Assembly: GCA_003645215.1 (NCBI GenBank)
Contig: QNEM01000001.1
Coordinates: 1 to 54,275 of the forward strand
From: Gammaproteobacteria bacterium
Lineage (GTDB): Bacteria > Pseudomonadota > Gammaproteobacteria > Eutrophobiales > Eutrophobiaceae
Direction of reading: 5' to 3'
Length of the DNA: 54,275 bases
A model generated the notes under the pieces. That model worked only from the letters and a program-made list of their open reading frames with translations. It made no database searches and was not told where the DNA came from. Below, piece by piece: positions 34,605 through 43,787 of the stretch (position 1 is the stretch's first letter; each line of letters opens with the position of its first letter). Made by a program: the position numbers and the translations under genes.

Positions 34605-36317
34605 ATGCAAATTTCCAAATATTTAATCGCCACCCTGAGGGAGGCCCCTGCCGAAGCCGAAATCATCAGCCACCAGCTAATGCTGCGAGCAGGTATGATC
34701 CGCCGGATAGCCTCCGGTATATATACCTGGCTACCCATGGGTCTACGCGTATTGCGCAAGGTAGAGGCAATTATTCGTGAAGAAATGGATCGTACCGGTG
34801 CCCAGGAGTTGCTGATGCCGGGTGTCCAACCGGCAGAACTCTGGGAGGAATCGGGTCGCTGGGATCAATATGGGCCTGAATTATTACGCATCCAGGACAG
34901 GCACCAGCGAGATTTTTGCCTGGGCCCTACACATGAAGAAATCATTACCGACCTGATCCGCAAGGAAATCAGAAGCTATAAACAGCTACCGGCCAATTTT
35001 TACCAGATACAGACCAAGTTTCGTGACGAAGTCAGGCCCCGTTTTGGCATCATGCGTGCGCGTGAATTCCTGATGAAAGATGCCTATTCTTTTCATCTGA
35101 CAGAAGAATCACTGCAAGAAACATATGATGAAATGTTTTCCACCTATACCCGAATTTTTGAACGACTGGGTTTGAAATTCCGTGCGGTGCAGGCCGACAG
35201 TGGCAATATCGGTGGTAATGCCTCACATGAATTCCACGTGCTGGCCGATTCCGGGGAAGACCAGATTGTCTTCAATGAAGAAGGAAGCTATGCCGCGAAT
35301 ATTGAACTTGCCGAGGCACCGATGCCTGAAGGTGAACGTAATGCGCCTGAAGCAACCCTGGCGACAGTTGATACACCAGATCAACATACTATTGAAGAGC
35401 TCAGCCAGTTTCTGAATATCAGTGCTGATAAATGCATCAAAACACTGGTAGTAAAGGGGCAGAATGAATCACTCGTCGCCCTGGTACTCAGGGGCGATCA
35501 CGAACTCAACAAGGTCAAGGCAGAAAAAATACCTGCCGTTGAAATACCGCTTGAGTTTGCCAGTGCCGAAGAAATTAAAAAATCGTTAAATTGCACACCT
35601 GGCTCTATAGGCCCGGTTAATATCAATATTCCTGTCATCGTTGACCACAGTGCGCTGCATGTTGCAGATTTTGTCTGTGGCGCCAATGAAGACGGCAAGC
35701 ATCTGACCGGCGTTAACTGGGGACGTGACCTGCCTGAACCAGAGGGTGTCGATATTCGCAATATTGTAAAAGGTGAGCCGGCAGCAGATGGATCCGGCAA
35801 ACTCGATATTGCCAAGGGCATAGAGGTTGGCCATATCTTTCAATTAGGCAAAAAATACAGTGCGGCGATGAAGGCGACCTGCCTGGATAAAAATGGCGAC
35901 TCCCAGACTTTAATCATGGGCTGCTACGGGATTGGTGTATCCAGAATAGTGGCCGCCGCCATCGAACAGAATCATGATGAAAATGGCATTATCTGGCCTG
36001 TTGCAATAGCACCATTTCATATATCACTGGTGCCAATCAACATGCATAAATCACAACGCCTGCGCGATGCTGTCATGGGGCTTTACCAGGAACTACAAGA
36101 CGCGGGGATAGAAGTACTGCTGGATGACCGTAAAGAACGCCCGGGAGTTATGTTCTCGGATGCTGAATTAATCGGTATCCCACATCGCCTCACCTTTGGC
36201 GAACGGGGACTTGATGCTGGCACCATCGAATACAGATCACGCACAGATTCTGAAAACACTGACATCCAGCTAAGTGAAGTGACTGATTTTATTAAAAGCC
36301 AACTGGCCAGAGCATAA
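34605..36317 (+). CDS. proS: ProS, prolyl-tRNA synthetase (bacterial type)
   Basis: 570 residues, class II synthetase: motif 1 region LPMGLRVLRKVEAIIREEMD, motif 2 FRDEVRPRFGIMRAREFLMKD, then the bacterial-type inserted editing (YbaK-like) domain between about 225 and 400, motif 3 MGCYGIGVSRIVAAAIEQ and the anticodon-binding domain. ATG at 34605. Confidence 0.98.
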   Translation: MQISKYLIATLREAPAEAEIISHQLMLRAGMIRRIASGIYTWLPMGLRVLRKVEAIIREEMDRTGAQELLMPGVQPAELWEESGRWDQYGPELLRIQDRHQRDFCLGPTHEEIITDLIRKEIRSYKQLPANFYQIQTKFRDEVRPRFGIMRAREFLMKDAYSFHLTEESLQETYDEMFSTYTRIFERLGLKFRAVQADSGNIGGNASHEFHVLADSGEDQIVFNEEGSYAANIELAEAPMPEGERNAPEATLATVDTPDQHTIEELSQFLNISADKCIKTLVVKGQNESLVALVLRGDHELNKVKAEKIPAVEIPLEFASAEEIKKSLNCTPGSIGPVNINIPVIVDHSALHVADFVCGANEDGKHLTGVNWGRDLPEPEGVDIRNIVKGEPAADGSGKLDIAKGIEVGHIFQLGKKYSAAMKATCLDKNGDSQTLIMGCYGIGVSRIVAAAIEQNHDENGIIWPVAIAPFHISLVPINMHKSQRLRDAVMGLYQELQDAGIEVLLDDRKERPGVMFSDAELIGIPHRLTFGERGLDAGTIEYRSRTDSENTDIQLSEVTDFIKSQLARA

Positions 36318-36326
36318 ATACACTGT

Positions 36327-36596
36327 CTAACGAACACTAAATTCTTCAAAATCCTGGTAATCAATGGTTTCACATTGCAGATTTGACACCTGAGCCATGC
36401 TTGGCCCGGATTTCAACCAGTGGTTTAGTTCATCCAGCTGTTGTTGATTACCAAATGCCATCAGCTCAACCCGACCATCCGGTAGATTTCTCACCCAGCC
36501 AGTCAAACCCTTGTTCTCTGCTTGTTGCTGCGTATACATACGAAAGCAAACACCCTGCACCCGGCCTGTTACAAAGCAATGTATGCCCTTATTCAT
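36327..36596 (-). CDS. Acylphosphatase
   Basis: An 89-residue acylphosphatase that hydrolyses carboxyl-phosphate bonds. GRVQGVCFRMYTQQQAE holds the catalytic Arg, and GWVRNLPDGRVEL the catalytic Asn. Convergent with proS with nine bases between. Confidence 0.94.
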   Translation of the reverse strand: MNKGIHCFVTGRVQGVCFRMYTQQQAENKGLTGWVRNLPDGRVELMAFGNQQQLDELNHWLKSGPSMAQVSNLQCETIDYQDFEEFSVR

Positions 36597-36717
36597 AAAT
36601 AATTCTATATATATAATTTGTCAGTTGGCAATCAGAGTCGTATATTGTAGTAAATCCTGACTGCTTCTCTATTGAGAAAAGAGCTGTCATAAATAATACA
36701 AGCTTACGGGAATTTTC

Positions 36718-38325
36718 GTGTCCATCGAACAAAATAACCTGCCCATGCGAAAAAAAGGGCGAGAATTAGTAATTGAAACTCGACCCGCCTACATCGAAGA
36801 CTGGCTCGAGACACTGCCATATGCAGACTTTCATAAGACTGTTTCCATATTGACTGAAGCTGTCAAGGCCACGAACAAGGTTCCAATGAAAGCTGCTCGA
36901 CGATTTGAACTGGTAACGCTGTATCATCGTTCATACGATTATTACATCGAGACACAAATAAGAATTTTAAGCAGGCAAACGACTTTCAAAAAAGGTCAGC
37001 ATACCTCAGCAGCCCAGGACATGAAGCAATATGCCATCCAATTGTCACACGCCTGCAAAATCACAGTAAGGGATGTTCTGGATTCAACGTCTCTGTTTGG
37101 ACAGGCAAAATCCCCAACACAACAGGCATTAATGTCGATGGTTTATCTGTCGCATGCCCTGATATACAGTTTTATAGAATATAGCCCGGTGCCAAAAAAG
37201 GTCTGGCATGAAATAAACTCATTGTACGGGTTTGCATCTGGTATCGGCCAGAAACACACAGCAACTGATACACTTGGCGAATCAAGTACGACAACCACCA
37301 TAGAAAACACCTATAAACAAATCCTGCTGGCATCACTATCAGACCCTCTGCATTTACCCTATGGGGGCATATGGGAACTCTATGAACAACTCAGTCTCTG
37401 GGCTGTGCATGCCCAGTTACAAGCCTTTGCCGAGGTAAAAAATCCAGCCGGCTATTTTGTTGTCAATACACAGGAAGATATACCGCCTGTTTCCTATAGT
37501 AAATTCGAAAACAGTCTGGCAAATCAACACCATTTATTACTGGACGCAAACTCATTAAGGGACGTCGCACAGAATTATTTGCAAACCCTGGAATCAGGAA
37601 AGACAACTGATAATAATTTTCTTCTCTCAAAAAATACTGCAACTAAAATGCTTGTTGATTTGGGCAAGTCCTGGGGACTGCCCGCACAACGCTATTTCCC
37701 TCGCAAGGTAGCAGCAGGAAAAATAGATATCGCCGCTGGAATGAATGCCTGTTACTACTTCCATAATGATGAAAATGATATGGCGCAAAAAGCAGATCCA
37801 TACCAGGATACAGCTATTTCTGTGGGGGTAGAGGGAGATGAACACGAATCGCTACGATCAGTTACATACAATAGCGAACAATGGGAGCTGACTGACCAGG
37901 GCTCAAACGGCTTTTGTATCTGGAAAACCGGTCAACCTGCTAAAGCAATACGGGTTGGTGACCTTGTTGGCCTGAAACCAAAGACTAATAATCCTCAGAA
38001 TACCTGGGTGCTAGGTGTCGTACGCTGGTTAATGGTCAGACAACAAAATAACTACAAGGCAGGTATTCAAACACTTTCCCCCCATGCCCAGACGGTAACC
38101 ATCAAGGCACTCTCGGGTAACCCATCAATATGCGTAAAAAGGCGTGGTTTTTTAACGGGAGATCCAAAAACGGGGGTCAATGTGAGTGTCATTACGTCTA
38201 GAGGTTTGTATGCTCCACAGAGACAACTTGAAATCATTCACCAGGACAAAACCTACCGGGTGACTACGGAAAAACTGTTAGAGACCGGCAACTATTTCGA
38301 ACAATTCAATTATAAAATAATCTAG
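36718..38325 (+). CDS. Conserved protein of unknown function with a PilZ-like C-terminal segment
   Basis: 535 residues, soluble, not confidently recognised. The N-terminal ~300 residues look all-helical. From about residue 385 the pattern changes: WELTDQGSNGFCIWKTG, then VGDLVGLK and WVLGVVRWLM, which resembles the DxSxxG, hydrophobic, G-D-x-V, V-x-W layout of PilZ c-di-GMP-binding domains, though the N-terminal RxxxR is not obvious. A GTG start at 36718 is used; the next in-frame ATG is nine codons in. Convergent with yihY, so monocistronic. Confidence 0.8.
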   Translation: MSIEQNNLPMRKKGRELVIETRPAYIEDWLETLPYADFHKTVSILTEAVKATNKVPMKAARRFELVTLYHRSYDYYIETQIRILSRQTTFKKGQHTSAAQDMKQYAIQLSHACKITVRDVLDSTSLFGQAKSPTQQALMSMVYLSHALIYSFIEYSPVPKKVWHEINSLYGFASGIGQKHTATDTLGESSTTTTIENTYKQILLASLSDPLHLPYGGIWELYEQLSLWAVHAQLQAFAEVKNPAGYFVVNTQEDIPPVSYSKFENSLANQHHLLLDANSLRDVAQNYLQTLESGKTTDNNFLLSKNTATKMLVDLGKSWGLPAQRYFPRKVAAGKIDIAAGMNACYYFHNDENDMAQKADPYQDTAISVGVEGDEHESLRSVTYNSEQWELTDQGSNGFCIWKTGQPAKAIRVGDLVGLKPKTNNPQNTWVLGVVRWLMVRQQNNYKAGIQTLSPHAQTVTIKALSGNPSICVKRRGFLTGDPKTGVNVSVITSRGLYAPQRQLEIIHQDKTYRVTTEKLLETGNYFEQFNYKII

Positions 38326-38334
38326 CCCGGCTTT

Positions 38335-39603
38335 TCACTCAGAGTATCTCAATGCCTTGCTCACTGGTATCGCCAGAGCCACAGCCATACCTGCATCACA
38401 ATCAGCAAGTACCCCCTGTAAAGATTTCTGCCATTTATTAGCGGGTCTGTCCATATTATCGGGTAACTTGCAGGGTAATATTTTATAGAGATCCATCAGT
38501 GTTAATTCACCGAGGTCCCTGATCAGATGCCATTGACCTGATGAATTCCTCTTCACCCAATTTGCCTTGATAAGGATGTCAAAAATTTCGTTCATGGATA
38601 CGTGAGAAATTCGAACACCTGATCTTTTTAATTGCATCACTGAGCTTCCTGTCCCCTGCTTTTGCGCTAACCATAACTCTCCAATAATCTGGTAAGCATC
38701 GAGAAATCCCCAGCGGGATTCAGAATGGTGTTTACCAATATCTTCCATTCGAAATACCGAGAGGCTGTAACTGATTTGTGCACCAAGTAATACAATTAGC
38801 CAGGAAACATAAATCCAGATGAGAAACATGGGTATGACCGCCATGGCACCATAGATCAAGGTATAGGTAGGAACGGATTTTACATACAGGCCAAAGGTAT
38901 ACTTGGCCAGTTCAAATAAGACAGCTGCAGTGACGCCACCTGCAATCGCATGTCTTCTGTTTACATGGGTATTCGGTACCAGAACATACAATAGAGTAAA
39001 CGCGATACTGCTGGTAATAAACGGCATTAATGTCAGCAACCTGGATTTGATGTTTATCGCACTATCAACATTCTCAAGCATCGGTAGTGCAAGTAAATAG
39101 GATGTTGAGTAAAGACCGATACCAATCAACACCGGTCCCAGGGTCAGGATTGCCCAATAGACCAGAAATCGGGCAATCAAATGACGTTGCTTCTTGATTT
39201 GCCATATATTGTCCAATGCTCTATTGATCGTGTGCATCAGCATCAAGGCAATGATCACCAGCAGAATGATGCCAGTTGTTGTGAGTTGCGAGGCCTTGAT
39301 GGAAAAACTTATCAGGTAATCCCGAATCGTTTGCCCAAAGCTTGGAACAAAATTATTGAAGACAAATTCCTGGATGATTTCACTGATATCCTTGAATACA
39401 GACATGTTACTAAAAAAGCTGAACATCACAGCTATCAGGGGCACCAGTGACAGAAGTGTCGTATAGGCCAGTGAGGAAGCAGATTCCATGGTACGACCGG
39501 CGAAAAACTGCTGAAAGACATAACGAACGAAATAAAATAGCCAAATCACAAAAGATCTGGCGATTGAAAATAAATAACTGATTGTCGTATTCTTTGATGA
39601 CAT
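38335..39603 (-). CDS. YihY/BrkB-family inner membrane protein
   Basis: 422 residues with six membrane helices and the family motifs SSLAYTTLLSLVPLIAVM and PTYTLIYGAMAVIPMFLIWI near the end of the membrane domain. The C-terminal ~150 residues are a soluble winged-helix-like extension seen in longer members. Once annotated as RNase BN by mistake; the true function is unknown. Confidence 0.93.
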   Translation of the reverse strand: MSSKNTTISYLFSIARSFVIWLFYFVRYVFQQFFAGRTMESASSLAYTTLLSLVPLIAVMFSFFSNMSVFKDISEIIQEFVFNNFVPSFGQTIRDYLISFSIKASQLTTTGIILLVIIALMLMHTINRALDNIWQIKKQRHLIARFLVYWAILTLGPVLIGIGLYSTSYLLALPMLENVDSAINIKSRLLTLMPFITSSIAFTLLYVLVPNTHVNRRHAIAGGVTAAVLFELAKYTFGLYVKSVPTYTLIYGAMAVIPMFLIWIYVSWLIVLLGAQISYSLSVFRMEDIGKHHSESRWGFLDAYQIIGELWLAQKQGTGSSVMQLKRSGVRISHVSMNEIFDILIKANWVKRNSSGQWHLIRDLGELTLMDLYKILPCKLPDNMDRPANKWQKSLQGVLADCDAGMAVALAIPVSKALRYSE

Positions 39604-39655
39604 ATCCTGAATCTTTACCTATGCTTCACCCATTCATAATAAACGAGAAATCACT

Positions 39656-40003
39656 ATGAGTGTCACCATATATCATAATCCCCGTTGTTCAAAATCCAGA
39701 CAAACACTGGAGATCCTGAACCAGCAAAATGTAGATATTGAAATCATCGAATATCTGAAAGCCAGCCCGGATGCCGGGACTTTGAAACAAATATTATCTT
39801 ATCTGAAGATCCCGGCCAGAGATCTGTTACGCAAAGGTGAAAGCGCCTATAAAGAGGCCGGTCTTGACGATACAAGTTTGTCTGAAGATGAAATAATCGC
39901 GGCGATGGTGGAACATCCAATTTTGATCGAACGACCCGTGGTGGTAAACAATGGCAAGGCAGCCATAGGCAGACCACCGGAAAGCGTCCTCGATATTTTA
40001 TAA
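39656..40003 (+). CDS. arsC: ArsC-like glutaredoxin-dependent arsenate reductase
   Basis: 115 residues, thioredoxin-like ArsC fold. The active-site motif NPRCSKSRQTLEIL holds the catalytic Cys11, and IERPVVVNN supplies the conserved Arg-Pro. Close to E. coli ArsC/YfgD in size. No ars repressor or efflux gene is near, so it may be the housekeeping YfgD-like branch rather than part of arsenic resistance. Confidence 0.9.
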   Translation: MSVTIYHNPRCSKSRQTLEILNQQNVDIEIIEYLKASPDAGTLKQILSYLKIPARDLLRKGESAYKEAGLDDTSLSEDEIIAAMVEHPILIERPVVVNNGKAAIGRPPESVLDIL

Positions 40004-40040
40004 ACATTGGCTCTAGCCCATAAAACCATGACAGGACACT

Positions 40041-40634
40041 ATGACAGAGATACTTGTTCTTTATTATAGCCGCCACGGTAATGTCGCCAGTATGGCGGAG
40101 CATGTTGGCCGAGGCATTGAGTCCGTAAAGGGAGTCCGGGCAAGAATACGTACCGTGCCTGCGGTTTCGACACTATGTGAAGCCAGCGAAGACAGCATCC
40201 CGGAAGATGGTCCTCCTTATGTGCAACAGGAAGATTTGGCGCAATGTGCGGGACTTGCATTAGGCAGCCCGACCCGATTCGGGAACATGGCGGCACCCCT
40301 GAAATATTTTCTCGACGGTACCAGTGATGCCTGGCTATCAGGGACTTTGATTGGCAAACCTGCCGCGGTATTTACATCGACAGCGAGTCTTCATGGTGGT
40401 CAGGAAAGTACGCTGCTGTCCATGATGTTGCCTTTGTTACATCATGGCATGATGATTCTTGGTATTCCCTACAGCGAACCTGAACTTATCACTACCACCA
40501 CTGGTGGCACACCCTATGGTGCCAGTCATACGGCAGGACAGGATGATGCACTTGAGTTGAGTGTAGAGGAAAAAAGACTTTGTTTTGCCCTGGGCAAGCG
40601 ACTTGCTGAAGTAGCGAAAACACTAAACCGCTAA
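40041..40634 (+). CDS. WrbA-like flavodoxin-fold NAD(P)H:quinone oxidoreductase
   Basis: 197 residues. FMN phosphate loop YYSRHGNVASMAEHVGRGIE, then GSPTRFGNMAAPLKYFLDGT and the WrbA signature TSTASLHGGQESTLLSMM. Reduces quinones by two electrons. Its TAA overlaps the hda TAG on the other strand by two bases, a tight convergent pair. AGGA lies five bases before the ATG. Confidence 0.93.
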   Translation: MTEILVLYYSRHGNVASMAEHVGRGIESVKGVRARIRTVPAVSTLCEASEDSIPEDGPPYVQQEDLAQCAGLALGSPTRFGNMAAPLKYFLDGTSDAWLSGTLIGKPAAVFTSTASLHGGQESTLLSMMLPLLHHGMMILGIPYSEPELITTTTGGTPYGASHTAGQDDALELSVEEKRLCFALGKRLAEVAKTLNR

Positions 40635-41338
40635 TTCTGTATCAGCGTTTTTACAAATGGGATAGTCAGTTTTCTCTGTTCAGTGAGTGTTGCCTGATCG
40701 AATTTATCCAGTAGTTCCAATAATGAAGGCAAATCACGCTGCACATTCCTGACCAGATATGCCGCAACCTCTTCTGGAATTTCAAAGTTTCGCGTATTGG
40801 CTCTTTTTTGTAACAGATTAATTTTATCTTTATCGGACAAGGCTTGCAGGTGATAGGTCAAATCCCAACTGACCCTGGATTTCAGATCCTGTAATTGAAA
40901 CGCCAGATCTCTGGGCCCTACACAACCCGTCATCAACAAGGGTTTTTGTTGCTCTCTCAAGCGATTGTACAAATGAAACAGGGCCTGTTCCCAGGCCTCT
41001 TGCCCGGCAATACAATCAACATCATCAACGCAGACCATGGCCAGGTGTTCCAGCCCTTCCAGCATTTCCGGACTGAATTCAGTATGCTGATTCAACGGGA
41101 TATAGGCAATATTCAGATCGTGTTGACTTGCCAGATTACACACGGCTTGAAGTAAATGAGACTTGCCGCTGGCAGCCTGTCCCCAAAGATAAATACTGTG
41201 AACCGTTTCTCCAAGTGCAATAGATCGACTGACCATGCACGCTTCTGAGTTAGGACCTTCGATAAAATGCTCGAAATCTGCAGTTTCACGAAAACCAAAT
41301 TGCAGCGGGATCTGCCCCCCCGAAAGTGGCTGATTCAT
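40631..41338 (-). CDS. hda: Hda, DnaA-homologous regulator of replication initiation
   Basis: 235 residues, a AAA+ protein related to DnaA domain III that with the sliding clamp turns DnaA-ATP to DnaA-ADP. Walker A GQAASGKSHLLQA, Walker B MVCVDDVDCI, Arg finger region LKSRVSWDLTYHL. The N-terminal QIPLQFGF fits the clamp-binding motif. Start ATG at 41338; in-frame ATG (41356) and TTG (41365) codons upstream run into a 28-bp palindrome and are less likely. Confidence 0.92.
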   Translation of the reverse strand: MNQPLSGGQIPLQFGFRETADFEHFIEGPNSEACMVSRSIALGETVHSIYLWGQAASGKSHLLQAVCNLASQHDLNIAYIPLNQHTEFSPEMLEGLEHLAMVCVDDVDCIAGQEAWEQALFHLYNRLREQQKPLLMTGCVGPRDLAFQLQDLKSRVSWDLTYHLQALSDKDKINLLQKRANTRNFEIPEEVAAYLVRNVQRDLPSLLELLDKFDQATLTEQRKLTIPFVKTLIQN

Positions 41339-41359
41339 ATCGCGCTGTTCTTGCATATA

Positions 41360-41387
41360 TGCCAATAGGTATATATACCTATTGGCA
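41360..41387. promoter_or_regulatory. 28-bp perfect palindrome between DUF2066 and hda
   Basis: TGCCAATAGGTATA followed directly by its reverse complement (41360-41387). It lies 22 bases upstream of the hda ATG and 21 bases after the DUF2066 stop. No T-run follows on either strand, so it is not a simple terminator; an operator or RNA-stabilising hairpin is possible. Confidence 0.6.
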
Positions 41388-41408
41388 CTGTTCCTGTTGC
41401 TACCATGC

Positions 41409-42452
41409 CTATTGCACCAATCGATAACTACTTGAACTTATCTGTTCCAGGGTTTGACCCAAACCAACTGCCCTTGATATCACTGAGGCATCTGCCTGGG
41501 TTGTCAGGAGATAGATGACGCTATCCTGATCTACCTCCTTAACTTCAACTCTGGTCACTGAATTCAAGGATTCGAGATAATTTAATACCTTTGCGTACTG
41601 GTTGTAATCGGTAATATCATTGACAAGAATCTCCAGCTCTCCTGACTGCGTATAGGTGCCCGCCTGGCCATATCGTTCTGCCAATGTATCTGCCAGACCA
41701 TCAACACCTTCAATAATCACAGTTTCCGCCAGGTTGCCCTGGGTGACCCAGGTGAACGCATTTTCATCAACGTAGGCTACCCAATGTGCCTCCCATAATT
41801 CCGGTGAAATTGCTTCAAGCCTGCCTGTCAGAACGACATTAGCATTGTAGCGCCTTGATGCAGCTAATACCGGATCCTGAAACCTGCCCCATATATCACT
41901 GACCTGTAGTTGACCGGTATCCTCCAGGTCAAATAATGGGTGCACCAATACGATACCCCTGTTCTTCGCCTGTACTTCCATTTTTTCCACATAGCCAGAA
42001 TCATCACTCAAGCCAGAGAATCGTCTACCAGAGGCATCACTCACTGCCAGCCAGACCAATGTTGAAGGACGCTCCCTGCCCCATGCCGGGATCGCTGCTT
42101 CACGCAATACCTTGTTCAGAGATGCACTATTAAATCTGGCCCAGAGATAGAGTTGTTGGCCACCTGCTTTTTCCCTGGTTCGGTATTCAAACTGTTGTAC
42201 ATATTGATCCGCATCAAACAATAATTCAGTTACCCCATTACGAGAAGGGACATAACGATCACCTGTTAGCTTGATCAGGACAACACGTAAAACGGCAGCC
42301 ATGTTCTTTTTCCTGCTACTTGCTGACTGGTTAGATACAGGAACCTCGGCCTCATATAAACCGGAGACCACGACGGCCTGAACAATTACAGGGGAGGAAA
42401 ATGCAGTGCTGAACAGTAGTACTGTTAAAATATTGACCAGGATTCTTTTCAT
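41409..42452 (-). CDS. DUF2066 exported protein
   Basis: 347 residues with a signal peptide (ILTVLLFSTAFSSPVIVQAV). The DUF2066 hallmark follows: LYEAEVPVSNQSASSRKKNM and AAVLRVVLIKLTGDRYV. Members sit divergent from purM and near hda in many gammaproteobacteria; function unknown, probably periplasmic. ATG at 42452. Confidence 0.92.
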   Translation of the reverse strand: MKRILVNILTVLLFSTAFSSPVIVQAVVVSGLYEAEVPVSNQSASSRKKNMAAVLRVVLIKLTGDRYVPSRNGVTELLFDADQYVQQFEYRTREKAGGQQLYLWARFNSASLNKVLREAAIPAWGRERPSTLVWLAVSDASGRRFSGLSDDSGYVEKMEVQAKNRGIVLVHPLFDLEDTGQLQVSDIWGRFQDPVLAASRRYNANVVLTGRLEAISPELWEAHWVAYVDENAFTWVTQGNLAETVIIEGVDGLADTLAERYGQAGTYTQSGELEILVNDITDYNQYAKVLNYLESLNSVTRVEVKEVDQDSVIYLLTTQADASVISRAVGLGQTLEQISSSSYRLVQ

Positions 42453-42495
42453 AATGACGCACGCTATTCAAGAGCCGATGACAAGTCAAGGGTAA

Positions 42496-42655
42496 GGAAC
42501 CTCTGATTAAGTCTGGGTCGAATAGATTGCTGGTTAAACTATCCGGGTTCAAGGCGTGAAACGCACGTAATATTAGGACTATTGCGAAGTTTTACAACGC
42601 AGAAGCCGGATAGTTTAATTGCAAGATGTCGATTCATGACTTAATCAGAGGTTCC
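42496..42655. mobile_element. 160-bp inverted-repeat element upstream of purM
   Basis: Perfect 18-bp terminal inverted repeats, GGAACCTCTGATTAAGTC at 42496-42513 and its complement at 42638-42655, with a second nested inverted repeat (TTAAACTATCCGG / CCGGATAGTTTAA). It is unrelated to the 265-bp family. The end sequence recalls IS5-group termini, which I cannot confirm. Non-coding; it sits in the promoter region shared by purM and the DUF2066 gene. Confidence 0.78.
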
Positions 42656-42732
42656 CGAACATCCCGGATGTTCCCCGCAAGAAATATGTTTCAGGGATTG
42701 CGATGTAAGCAGCTCCCCGATACCATTGCGCC

Positions 42733-43779
42733 TTGAAAAACGAGAAACCACAAAAACTTAGCTATCAGGATGCCGGTGTCAGTATTGACCGCGGAAATCG
42801 ACTGATAGATCGGATCAAATCATCAGCTTCAGCCACCCATGGCAAGGGTGTGATGGGAAATCTCGGTGGTTTTGGTGCGCTTTTTGACATCGGTGCCATG
42901 AATTACAGGGATCCGGTACTGGTCTCAGGGACCGATGGTGTCGGTACCAAGCTAAAACTCGCTACCGAGATGAATCAACACAATACTATAGGCATCGATC
43001 TTGTGGCGATGTGTGTCAACGATATCCTTGTCCAGGGTGCCAGCCCCTTATTTTTCCTGGATTATTTCGCCTGTGGCGAACTGGATGTTGATACCGCAAG
43101 TGATGTGATTAATGGCATCGCAGAGGGTTGCAAAATCTCGGACTGTGCCCTGATTGGCGGTGAAACAGCTGAAATGCCAGGCATGTACGCCGCAGGAGAA
43201 TATGATCTCGCAGGTTTTTGTGTCGGTGCAGTTGAACGTGCGGATATTATCGATGGCAGCACTGTTGCTGCTGGCGATACCCTGATCGGCATTGCCTCAA
43301 GTGGGCCACACTCCAATGGCTATTCCCTTATTCGCAAAGTTCTGGAAGTTTCCGATGACAGCCTGGCAACAGAATTCGAAGGACGGACGCTTGGGGAAGT
43401 ACTGCTGGAGCCGACAAAAATATATGTCACAGCCATTAAACAACTTTTTCAAACCTGTGATGTGAAAACCTTATCTCACATTACGGGTGGCGGACTAACT
43501 GAAAATTTACCACGCGTTATTCCTGAGAATGTTCAGGTGACTATAGATACCCGGAGCTGGGAACTGCCTGCTATTTTCAAGTGGCTACAAACTGAAGGGA
43601 ATATCGAATCTCAGGAAATGTATCGTACTTTCAACTGCGGTGTGGGCATGGTGGTTTGTGTTGCAGAAAAAGATAAGGATGCAGCAATTCAATCTTTAAA
43701 GACATCCGGTGAAACTGCATGGGAGATTGGTAAGGTTGAAGTTAAACAGGAAGGGAGTGACATAGTCCTTTTTAGTTAA
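42733..43779 (+). CDS. purM: PurM, phosphoribosylformylglycinamidine cyclo-ligase
   Basis: AIR synthetase of purine synthesis, 348 residues. ATP-grasp-like motifs SYQDAGVSIDRGN, SGTDGVGTKLKLA, GGETAEMPGMYAAGEYDLAG and HITGGGLTENLPRV are intact. The start is TTG at 42733: no ATG lies between the preceding in-frame stop (42706) and the conserved SYQDAGV, and the ribosome site is weak. purN, its frequent partner, is not beside it. Confidence 0.97.
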   Translation: MKNEKPQKLSYQDAGVSIDRGNRLIDRIKSSASATHGKGVMGNLGGFGALFDIGAMNYRDPVLVSGTDGVGTKLKLATEMNQHNTIGIDLVAMCVNDILVQGASPLFFLDYFACGELDVDTASDVINGIAEGCKISDCALIGGETAEMPGMYAAGEYDLAGFCVGAVERADIIDGSTVAAGDTLIGIASSGPHSNGYSLIRKVLEVSDDSLATEFEGRTLGEVLLEPTKIYVTAIKQLFQTCDVKTLSHITGGGLTENLPRVIPENVQVTIDTRSWELPAIFKWLQTEGNIESQEMYRTFNCGVGMVVCVAEKDKDAAIQSLKTSGETAWEIGKVEVKQEGSDIVLFS

Positions 43780-43787
43780 GCAATCCT

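Noticed and set aside
42657..42673. GAACATCC-C-GGATGTTC palindrome next to the purM-upstream element
   Set aside because: Short enough to occur by chance and lacking any known operator match; may be part of the insertion-site context.
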